Source: Pleurotus djamor
Taxonomy: Eukaryota; Basidiomycota; Agaricomycetes; Agaricales; Pleurotaceae
Direction: 5' to 3'
Length of the DNA stretch: 14,694 nucleotides
Assembly (NCBI GenBank): GCA_029747585.1
Contig: JAPEVF010001054.1
Span: 1-14,694 of the forward strand
Part shown: positions 1-8,004 of the stretch, one piece after another
How positions within the stretch are numbered: the stretch's first letter is position 1
How the letters are laid out: each line of letters starts with the position of its first letter
The notes under the pieces: generated by a model
What the model was told of the DNA's origin: nothing
The model's input: the letters and a program-made list of their open reading frames with translations, nothing else
Database searches by the model: none
Program-made: the position numbers and the translations under genes

Positions 1-582
1 TACAGCCAGGATGATAGAACTTGAGGACGTTGGCGCATTTGGGGAGGTGAACAGACCGCACGGGGGCCCTGCACAACTGATCATCGATGAATAACGACAG
101 GTTGCCCATCCTACACTGCTGCGATTCGCAGAGCTGAGTAGGTGCGGGCAGCCCCAAGATGGTGGTGGTGGAAGAAGGCCTGTAATTCGACCTTGAGGCA
201 GGCTTTTTCTTCTACCTGTCACAAACGTACAGCGCAGCTTGACACCTCCAATTTGGTACGGACGGGCGCTCAGTCCAGAGGCAACTTCCTCTCGGATAGG
301 CGCCTGTTCAGGAGCTTGAATTTGAAATATGGAAACCTCGGCCGCCTCTGGAGTCTTGAACGACTTCTTCAGCACCCTATCTCCGGGAATACCATGTACG
401 ACATTGCGTGGTGTATCCCTAGAACGACTGCTACACCTCAAGACATCTGTAAAACCATTATCCTTGGCGAGCGCATCGAATTTATCGTTCGAGTGGTCGA
501 CTTCTTAAACAGCCTCATCAGCGAAAAGGTCGACCCCTGGCGATCCTAATAAGCCAAAACAGTCTGGCGAGACCTTGGCCAT
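1..582 (-). pseudogene. Partial coding frame of unknown function with one in-frame stop, running off the window
   Basis: The reverse strand holds one reading frame from an ATG at 582-580 to the window edge, broken only by TAA at 507-505. From about 500 to 220 its codons are strongly G-rich in the first position (GAT, GCC, GTC, GAG, GCG), the bias of real coding DNA. The overlapping forward frame (142-549) lacks this bias and has no ATG start. The peptide begins MAKVSPDCFGLLGSPG and later contains SFKTPEAAEVSIFQIQ. I recognise no family or domain. The TAA could be a decayed CAA codon, or could lie in a short unrecognised intron. The part beyond about 200 becomes low-complexity (PPPP, serine runs) and may be intron. 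Homology and exon structure remain uncertain, and the gene continues outside the window. Confidence 0.3.
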
Positions 583-874
583 CTCATAACCAGACGCCGA
601 CCACTCTTGTTCTCACCGCACACCATGATTTTGGCTGCTCATCGCACACCCGACTGTCACCATCTACGCAAACTACGCACAAAGCTGTCCACGCCTTTGT
701 ACGCCGTCGATCTTTTGGGCGCGCTCGTACCAAGTGCTTGTCAGCTACGGGTATCTTCTCAGACTGCCACCACATTTACATATATCTTACTTCTCCGGCC
801 CTCCGTGCTGGCGTACTTGTCACTCCCTCAACATCTTGTCGATCATCCGCGCACGGACCAGGCCTACCTCAGCA
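583..874. other. Intergenic stretch upstream of the 875 promoter
   Basis: I see no supported gene here. The longest open frames begin at non-ATG codons and run through the downstream TATA box. The stretch probably serves as a divergent spacer or promoter between the reverse-strand frame ending near 582 and the small gene at 1073. Confidence 0.4.
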
Positions 875-970
875 TATATAAACGCGCGACTTCGAGTCTC
901 CCCCTCCATCATCTCTTGCTTCCCTTCCCCCATCATCGTCCCTTCCTCAGACTCATTCCCCCGGACTTAG
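875..970 (+). promoter_or_regulatory. TATA box and pyrimidine-rich start region
   Basis: TATATAAA lies at 875-882. A pyrimidine-rich block follows at about 895-960 with repeated CCCTYC-like runs, which is common around fungal transcription starts. A start near 905-915 would fit TATA spacing. The next plausible protein start downstream is the ATG at 1073, so the transcript would have a leader of about 160 nt. That leader may itself contain an intron, with a GTACGC-like donor near 1001 and an acceptor CTAG at 1057-1060. Confidence 0.55.
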
Positions 971-1072
971 GTACTCTTCCCATACGTCCTAGGCCTTGAG
1001 GTACGCAGTTTTGCATGTTGATTATATTGAAGTCTGCTGAACGCTCGCGCATATATCTAGCCATCCCATCTG

Positions 1073-1430
1073 ATGCCGAATTCGGAATCCCTGACCTCCT
1101 TCGTAAGTAAACGCGCATGTCCTGAGCTTTGTCATCGTACTAACGGTCCTCGCAGCGTCTCACGGTCGTCATGGTTACTTACTCGGTGGCTCGATCCTTG
1201 GAGGGGGCATTTCGAGATGATGGTGAGTTTCCAGCCTCATTACTGTTATATTCTCTCACTCAGACCCGCTCTCAGCTGCTTTCGACGCGCATATATACAC
1301 TCCGGAGGCAGTAGGAGTTCTTCTGATAGGCTTAGCTTTTGTACTTTCATACCTAGAATCCGTGTACCGTATGCTTCCCCCCAATGATATACATTTGACC
1401 ATATATTTGCATAATAATCTGAACATTTGA
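1073..1430 (+). CDS. Small three-exon gene, 87-residue membrane-segment protein of unknown function
   Basis: Exons 1073-1102, 1156-1222 and 1264-1430 join in frame to 88 codons including TGA. Intron 1 (1103-1155) has donor GTAAGT, a perfect branch site TACTAAC at 1138-1144 and acceptor GCAG. Intron 2 (1223-1263, 41 bp) has donor GTGAGT and acceptor CTCAG. An in-frame TAG at 1058-1060 supports the ATG at 1073 as the start. Residues about 1-25 are MPNSESLTSF followed by a short hydrophobic stretch. A DDDP-containing loop follows, and then a clear hydrophobic helix (AVGVLLIGLAFVLSYL) near residues 51-66 that would span a membrane. The C-terminal tail (YLHNNLNI) looks like read-through into non-coding sequence, so this may be a truncated copy of a larger membrane protein, or an intron may be missed at the end. 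No family is recognised. Confidence 0.5.
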
Positions 1431-1490
1431 GAATGACGAGATTAGCCTACCAGTTGCCATTTCCACGCGATACTAATGTCATGTCGCCAA

Positions 1491-1576
1491 ATTGGTACAG
1501 TATGGTCAATGCCTTGTAAATGCGGTCAGCCTGGCAAAATTGGCAAGCCTGACGAAGTGATGCCATACTGGCCAAT
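1491..1576. repeat. Nested imperfect inverted repeat (hairpin-forming)
   Basis: The outer arms are CAGTATGG (1498-1505) and CCATACTG (1563-1570), extended outward by ATTGG at 1491 and CCAAT at 1572-1576. The inner arms, around GTCAGCCTGGCA (1525-1536) and TGGCAAGCCTGAC (1541-1553), pair imperfectly. The structure lies in the gap between the small gene and the helicase remnant. It could be a decayed foldback element or a transposon end. Confidence 0.45.
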
Positions 1577-1627
1577 CTCGCTATAGTTTGATCAGGCCCT
1601 GACCAGACGCGCATCAGTATGTCGGTC

Positions 1628-1665
1628 TTGACAAGCTATGGTGGGGTTGACAATGTATGGTGGGG
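1628..1665 (+). repeat. 19-bp tandem duplication immediately before the helicase remnant
   Basis: TTGACAAGCTATGGTGGGG (1628-1646) is followed directly by a copy differing at two positions (1647-1665). The junction also makes an inverted repeat, GGGGTTGAC (1643-1651) with GTCAACCCC (1670-1678). Homology to the helicase begins just after this, so the duplication may mark the breakpoint of the N-terminal truncation. Confidence 0.6.
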
Positions 1666-1666
1666 C

Positions 1667-2775
1667 TTGGTCAACCCCATAACAGACGCCCTCCGTTTCG
1701 CTGATGCCTTCTCCCCCTCGATCTCCCACATCGCGACACGGTCATTATGCCATTCTACTCCTTATTTTCCTTGGAATACCGTCAGCAATACATTGATGCG
1801 TACAAGTCCGGACTCACGCGAATTCTCGTTGGAACGGATTGCCTTACTTATGGTCTCGACGTCCAAGACATCAAGGTCGCGATTATACTTGGACTCACAA
1901 GTTCCCCCTCCCAAATGACTCAGCAGATTGGGCGCATTGGTCGCAACGGGCAAGAAGCGCGTGCATTTACCTACGCCCCTAAATGGGTTGAGGTTGTCCC
2001 TGAGACGAAGCAAGACGAGCTCAATGCCGCGCGACGCGAAAAACTCAATCCTATGCTTCTTCGCTGGCACAATCCTACCTCCGACAACTGTCCTCGTCAT
2101 ACTGCTTGCACCTACTATGGAGATGAATATCATCAAGTCAATAATTGCTGCATTATCCATAATCCCGAGGATGGAGACTTAGAGGGGTCGGCAGCGTGGA
2201 TTAAGGAACTCGAAGTCAATACGGCAAAGGAAGGAGGAATGCGCAGCGATGGGACACATTATCGGCTGGACAAGAATATGGTATTGTCAGCGAAGCGGAT
2301 GATTGACCTTTGGGCGCGTCAGACATGGCAGAAACTCCGAGGAGAAAATACCATCATCTCCGATGCAATGTTCTTCCCTCATCGCTTGCGCACCCAGCTA
2401 ACAAAGCACATGCATCTTATTACTCACCCGGCTTCAGTCCGTCAAGTTCTCAAGGAGTGGAAACAAGTCAACAAATATGCGGACATTCTATTCAAGCTTT
2501 GCGAGCCAATTCTGGAACAGTTTGATGAGATGACGCAGGAAAGGAAGAAGGTGGCCGCAGCTAATCGTGATCCAAAAGGTAAACGAAAGCTGGAGGAGAA
2601 TGACGATGGTGGAAATCCAGATGATAATAACGAAGAATTACTAACAATTCAAGCTCACGTTGACAGCATTGATAATCAAGCTAGAACTACAAAACGCCGC
2701 CGCATACGCCTAGTCCTCAGTGATAACTGTACTCAGGCCGACTTAGATAAATTACAGGCGAGGCGTGAATTGTAA
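1667..2775 (+). pseudogene. RecQ-like DNA helicase, C-terminal lobe only (5' truncated, frame break)
   Basis: The open frame from ATG 1747 encodes 342 residues ending at TAA 2773-2775. Counting from that Met, PFYSLFSLEYRQ is helicase motif IV-like. ILVGTDCLTYGLDVQD (about 26-41) is motif V, and QQIGRIGRNGQEA (59-71) is motif VI with its arginine finger. A RecQ-type zinc-binding stretch follows, with Cys115, Cys121, Cys134-135 and His138. Near the C terminus an acidic stretch precedes a basic TKRRRIR motif that could be a nuclear signal. Upstream, frame 2 carries ITDALRFADA and frame 1 carries LPLDLPHRDTVI just before the Met. These join into helicase-like sequence only across a +/-1 shift near 1703-1712. 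The Walker A and DExH lobe is absent, so ATP-dependent unwinding is not expected. Such truncated RecQ-like copies are, from memory, common in Agaricomycete genomes. It converges on the DUF6589 gene with 40 bp between the stops. Confidence 0.85.
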
Positions 2776-2815
2776 ACAGTTACTATATACTCATCCTACT
2801 CTGTGATTGCACTGT

Positions 2816-5800
2816 CTATCTCGGAACTTGGCAGCTGAACACCATTTCGATCTTGCGTCGTGCGATCCAAGAACACCCTGAGTTGGCCGTCATCAAGCTT
2901 GGTGAAACCATCCTCAAAGAAGTCAGGGGCCTTCCATTGTTGGCGTCGACCTGGACAGAAGCTGAAAATGTTATGTTGAAGTCGTCAATGAGTGACGCAT
3001 CGGTGTGGTGTCCGGTGCTGGGGGCGAATCCAAAGAACGAGCTGAGAAACTCCCGCATCTGAGAAAAGCCATTGATGTTCAAAGCGATTTCTTGAATAAA
3101 CGAGGAGTCGAAGTCGAGGTTGCGAGAATTATACATCGTCCTGATGAAGCGGTTAAAGTGTTCTTGAAGGAAGTCGAGCTCCTGAAAATGTCCTACCTTC
3201 CCGGATGGGTTGACGAGGCAGTTGTTCATGATAGCCGTGATGAGCGCTGGCGGATACTCATACATGAAGCTGCAGGCGAGTTCCAGGAGCTCATTACCAT
3301 AGTTCGTGGACCCGCTACCCCAGAAGAAGAAGCGAAGGAGCTAAGAACAAGATCAGTGAGCAAGGGAACAGCTGAAAAATCAAGATACAATACAGTTCAC
3401 ACCTTTACTACTTCAAATACACGCCCACTACCACCATATGAGATTGCGTGACTCATCTCGTAGTACCAGAGACAGTCTCGAAGGCGAAGAATCAGATTTG
3501 CATGGACACGATCTCCAGCCCAGTTTGGCTCTTCATTGTCGGGGGCAGTAGGTTGGGTTGGTCGTGAAACTGATGGACCATCTTCGGCGTAGATGCTGCG
3601 ATCACGAGGGACATGACCAAGGGCGTCGCTGTAGGCAGCGGTACACATATAGCGCCGGTACCCTTTCGTGGCCAGATCTCGCAAGAAGTCAAAATTAGTC
3701 TTTGAGAGATGACCATCCAGCTCGAATGCAGCACCAAGCCCAGGAATAAGATGAAGCCGTTTGGACGAGGGGGAAGAGGGCGGATGATCGAGGAGGAGAA
3801 CACTAGATGAAGTTCTCAGTTCAAGCTTTACCATGACCAAGACCCAAGTCAATAAACGTACCGTAGCATTTCAAGGCATAGAGCTTCAAATGTATCTTTG
3901 ATGACCGAATCATGAGGGTAAAAGTCACATTTCGTCGGATTCAGCTTCGCGCGTCGTATGGCTTCACAGTCACGTCGAAGCCCTTGAAGATGCTTGCCTG
4001 TCTTGTCTGCAAAGTGAGCCTTGGAAAGAGCTTTGAGGAAAGCCCATTTCATGTGCCAGAATTGGATGAAGGGGAGGGCCCAAGAGTGCCGCGCGTAGGT
4101 GGTGACATCACGTTTGGTGTAGTGCTTGAGCTTTCGGACACGGTCGACTGTTAATTGATCACCCGCGATGAGAATAAGAAGTCGCTCGAAGTCCGCATCG
4201 GTCATGCCAAGCTGGGACTGAGTAATGTCCCTGAGAACATCACTATTTCCCTCGGTGGTGGACTCGTCAATTCCACTGGTCCGTAAAGGATACGTTGTAG
4301 ACTGATGCCGTCGGATCCGATGCTTGTTAAAGCCGTCGCGAAAGATCTTGTTGACAGGTTGATACTTGTGAAGGGAAGGGATATGAGTTGTCCAGATGCG
4401 AAGGAGAGTGGCGGCCCCGACCGCAGCAATGTGTTCATGATCAATATCATCAACCAACGTATCCACGGTCAAGTCCTTACGCCCATTCAAGGCGACACGT
4501 TCAAGGTAGTCCTGTGAGTTCATAGCGCCTGCGGGGACATCCACCATCTCCACCAGAGTTGCTGCTGTACCGCTTCGCACTTCGTCGACGTTAGCCACCG
4601 TTTGGTGCCACGCTCGGTGATGCTTGTTAATGTTGTCAAAGACAATCACAAAGAATTGCGATCGTTGAGCTGCGCGGCGACCAAGATTCTTGAGGGTAGC
4701 ATCGGCGGTGGCGCTGAGAGAATGGATGTTGTCCATCACAGTGGAGTAGGCAACTGTGCATCCCACACTACCAAGCATCTGGTAAATGAGGCGGTTGGTC
4801 CGTGACATGAAAAGACTGATGCCGACAATTGTGGGAAGGAAGGAGGCACGCGGATTTCGAAGGCAGAGAAAGAATTGAAGAAGAATGGCACTACCCTGAG
4901 TAGTATGTCAGTACCCTTGAGTGAGAAAGAACAAATTTATTTCGACTTACATTCCAAGGATCGTGAGCCAGGTCTTCGAAGTACGCGGACCAGCCCTTCT
5001 TTGGTTCAGCACGTTGACGAGTTTGAGGGGCATCAACGGGAGGGTTACGAGCCCGGTCGATATTGTCGCGTCGTGTCGGGGATACAGATATGGTGGTGAG
5101 GACAGATCATGTGATGGGTGCAAGAGAAATGATCTTCTCTTTGACGGATTCGATGGTGAACGAGCGTAGAGTCTCCCACGACCACGGCTCTGGAGTCTGG
5201 AAGCTAGGTTCTTGTGCGAGAACCGAGACTTCCTCATCGATCCTGTCGAGAGTAGTCTTGACAGCCCAGTGAGATAGCGCGTCGTGTGTGCCAAGGCGGA
5301 CACTGGTTTCAGCCTCAGAGGACTGGGGGGTCAGATGGGGAAGGTCGTNAGGGGATGGAAAAGGGAGGGAGAATGGCTTGCGGATCGTACGGAGTTTGCT
5401 CCGAGGATTTAGGATGCTTGTACCAAGCATGGACAATGGCCATCGGCGCGCGATTGTCAATGTTACGGCCACCCAAGAACGACGCGACGGTTTGGCTGAC
5501 AACGGGGTGTTTATAATGAGCTCGCGTGTCAAAGAGCTGTTGGAGGAAGTGTCCGAACGAATCGAACCCGTGTTCATCAGTGATCGAGGCGAGGGCTCCA
5601 GCCAGCTTTTGTTCCCAAGTCCGAGGGGATGCGCGCGGCTTTTTGGCAGGCAAAGACGGAGGGGGAATGTTTTCCTTCTGATGCTTGTCGGCCGGCCTCT
5701 GGTCTACGTGAACTGAGATAGGGCGCGTCATCAAAGGAGGAGTCGTGACTGGTGGTGGGTGGTAATAGAAGGTTGTGGGCGCCATCGGTGGGTATATTTG

Positions 5801-5881
5801 TCCAAATGGCGTTGCGGGAACGACAGGCGTGGGTGGTACCAAAGGTGTTACCCAATAATGGGGAGTGCGGTTGGGATCCAT
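2816..5881 (-). pseudogene. DUF6589-family gene, four exons, nearly intact, one premature TGA
   Basis: Exons 5881-4951, 4895-3862, 3802-3403 and 3340-2816 give 963 codons including TAG (2818-2816), once the N at 5349 is treated as an extra base. Introns are 4896-4950 (GTAAGT, branch CTGAC, CTCAG), 3803-3861 (GTACGT, CTAG) and 3341-3402 (GTGTGA, TTAG), and phases agree throughout. Residues 1-65 are Pro-rich. Family-like blocks follow: SWETLRSF, a DPWN...LCLRNPRA block, IVFDNINKHHRAW (about 394-406, Asp397), IAGDQLTVDRVRKL (553-566, Asp556), FWHMKW (589-594), ISYGGSGRVFEVVK and GSGSTNYGNELLEL, then LVNPSGKVGHFQELDFLQEH. From memory these match DUF6589, a basidiomycete family of unknown biochemistry. 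The conserved Asp residues suggest a transposase-like catalytic site, but that is inference. Codon 258 is TGA (5109-5107), which would read Arg as CGA, so the copy is probably a recent pseudogene. Confidence 0.85.
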
Positions 5882-5924
5882 CGTTTCGTGTATTGGGAAG
5901 ACGCAACGAGTAAACAATCAACGC

Positions 5925-5940
5925 GACGCGTCGACGCGTC
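5925..5940. promoter_or_regulatory. 16-bp perfect palindrome with two MluI cell-cycle boxes (ACGCGT)
   Basis: GACGCGTCGACGCGTC is a perfect palindrome with ACGCGT at 5926-5931 and 5934-5939. It lies 44-59 bp upstream of the DUF6589 start codon. A third ACGCGT is at 6303-6308, four bases before the ATG at 6312 on the other side of the same divergent spacer. ACGCGT is the MCB site bound by the fungal MBF (Mbp1/Swi6-type) complex for G1/S transcription. Its use here is inferred from motif and position only. Confidence 0.4.
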
Positions 5941-6234
5941 TGGATAAGATGATCACAGCCCCGTGCCCGGGAGCTTGGCTCGATACAAGCATGTGACTTC
6001 TACCTACCATACATGGAATGCCGTCTATGCCGAATTTCCAGCCCCGACCGAACGACGACCTCCTGCCAAAATATCAACTAGGCTCCCAGCCTCTATACAA
6101 AGAGGATCGACTGTCATCCTCCCGTCATAGAGGCCGGAATTCGAGCCTAGAACGACTCGTTCTCTCCTCCTTCCACCGTCTACTCTCTTCCGCGTGCCCA
6201 TCGACCACTAAAATCCTCCCCGCTGATGTGAACA

Positions 6235-6240
6235 TATAAA
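6235..6240 (+). promoter_or_regulatory. TATA box for the 6312 gene
   Basis: TATAAA at 6235-6240 (context ACATATAAAATT) lies 72 bp upstream of the ATG at 6312, a normal distance for a short fungal leader. Confidence 0.45.
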
Positions 6241-6311
6241 ATTGGATTGTAATTGCCTTGCGTAACCTTGGCATAATTACGTCCTCGGGTGCGTGTCGAC
6301 CAACGCGTCTA

Positions 6312-7613
6312 ATGCATCCTATGGTACGTCCACTTTCGGTCTCTTTTTGGCTGATATTCTGTGACTAACATGCTTGACAAGGTTTCTACCCCATACCCGG
6401 ACGCGAGCGTTCCCCAAAAAGACTCTTACCCATCGTACTTCAAAGTAACCCCTCCTGTCTCCACCTCTTCCAGCGCCGATGAGGATGATCTCAACTATAC
6501 CGACAACGTCGACGGCATCGAAGATAACGAAGATGGTGAACCTGACTTTGAGCCCCAAGTTAGCGGGACAAAGCATCTTCGCTCGCCCAGCCCCAACACT
6601 TTACCATCGAAACAGCCTAAGCAAGCGACTAGCCGCCCGAAGATTTCCGATTTCGCTACTGACGTTCAAGCTGTTACCTGTAGTACCCCACCATCAGGCT
6701 TTGGCGCCTGCAACTGTATACTGTCGACCCCGTTCCCCTCCCTTCAAGGGGAGGCTGTGTGGGTCCGTTTCACTTTCTCCTTTCCGTCCTTTGCCGTACT
6801 GTGTACAGGGTCATCTTCGCACTGACCATCGCGTTTATACGCACCTACCATCCTTGGACTTTGCGTCTGACACGATGTTCCTGGGATGGGAGGACTCATT
6901 CTCCGGTGCATTTACTAACGCCCAACCCGCGGCCATCTGTCATTGATATTGATGGAAAACTCGGAGCAAAGTCTGCTCCCATCAGGTCATGAACCAGGTC
7001 TGCTACGAGAATGTCTTTGGCCGGGGGGACAAGAACAGTCACTCCCCCACGGGGACTGCCAAGACTACCATGTTCCTCTGCGACGCGGCGGTCGAGTAGG
7101 AGACCGTCGCTCAGTCTGTCAAATGGAGATTTTGGTTGAAAGAAGCCAACAACGCGAAAGACGGCGCATAACCTTCGAGGTCCACTTCTCGTCGGGTTCG
7201 CTATTCGCCACGCTGAGGACCGTGGGTTGGCGGAGGAGTTGTTCGCGGACGGGTCCTTCTAGGTGCTGGTTCGTGCATTCAGGCACTCCTGCGGTACATT
7301 CCCTTCCCTTGTTCAATGTCGCCGCGCTTTCCTACCAAGTTACCGTAGATATTGGTTTGTTCTTTTTTGGAACCAACGGAGCCACTCATTTGTCCCTTTA
7401 CGTCGCCCAATAGAGCTGTCTACTGTCACCAGGCTAATTTCTGACACTGACTTGACCGGGACTTTTTACTACGTAGGAAGAATGTGTATGAGGCTTGAGC
7501 TTGACCCTATCGGAAAAATTTCAAGACAACTAGACGATACGCGCAGAGCTGGAACTCGCAGCGTCGCTGCCTTCCAACAACAAATAGGCACATCAGCATT
7601 CAAAGAATTATGA
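6312..7613 (+). pseudogene. Decayed multi-exon gene with acidic N terminus, family not recognised
   Basis: The start is clear: ATG 6312, exon to 6323, and a 58-bp intron 6324-6381 with donor GTACGT, branch CTAAC (6365-6369) and acceptor CAAG. The exon from 6382 encodes VSTPYPDASVPQKDSYPSYF, then an acidic block (ADEDD...DGIEDNEDGEPDFEP) and a basic Ser/Pro/Lys stretch, resembling a disordered nuclear region. A further intron is likely at about 6758-6811 (GTGGGT...TACAG). Downstream, frame 2 (about 6840-7170) is strongly C/G-ending at third positions and reads QVMNQVCYENVFGRGDKN, but is cut by TGA 6944, TGA 6950, TAG 7097 and TAA 7169. The coding signal then shifts to frame 3 (HNLRGPLLVGFAIRHAEDRG), with TAG at 7260, ending at TGA 7611-7613. 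Each stop is one C-to-T change from CGA, CAG or CAA. Some stops could instead lie in missed introns. Confidence 0.55.
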
Positions 7614-8004
7614 CACGCATCACGGTCGCTGCGCCAATGTACCCCATACGAAGGCATCCCAGCTACGGTTAGCGAGAGGCAACCACTCGCACCAGCCCAG
7701 CCCAGGGATTGTTGAAATGGCATTCCAGCCTTGAAGTTAGTTTCTAAGTTTTAGTTTGGTCTCATATGTAAGTATGTAGCTAGTCATTGCACGTCCATCC
7801 AGTAGACCATGGTCCTATCACCATGGGCGGCCTCGCCATCTTCCAGTGTTGTCGTCGTCGGCCACGACTTCATTACATCTTTGCTGAGCAACGTACGTGA
7901 CGCGCTGTTCTCATGTTATTTGACCAACAATTGACCAAGTGAGAATTGTGATTGAGATGGTCAGCCTGAGAAGTGCGGAAGAATGACAGAATACGTTAGT
8001 ATGA
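7614..8004. other. Convergent 3' intergenic region
   Basis: This 391-bp gap lies between two genes that end toward each other. I see no gene in it. It contains two nearby ACCATGG words (about 7808-7826), and the start of the spacer includes a 26-bp stretch (7667-7692) resembling 12970-12996. Confidence 0.5.

Larger units (their letters stand above)
5882..6311. other. Divergent intergenic spacer between the DUF6589 gene and the 6312 gene
   Basis: This 430-bp spacer separates two genes pointing away from each other. Besides the MluI-box palindrome and a TATA box, it contains a 73-codon ATG frame (6018-6239) with no recognisable features. That frame overlaps the TATA box and is more likely chance than a gene. 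Confidence 0.5.

Noticed and set aside
142..549. 135-codon forward frame
   Set aside because: It starts at GTG, and the reverse frame in the same register shows the codon bias of coding DNA. This frame is its shadow.
607..999. 130-codon forward frame over the 875 promoter
   Set aside because: It starts at TTG, and its sequence runs through a TATA box and a pyrimidine tract.
5315..5577. A true frameshift in DUF6589 exon 1
   Set aside because: The shift occurs exactly at the N at 5349, and dropping it restores one continuous frame.
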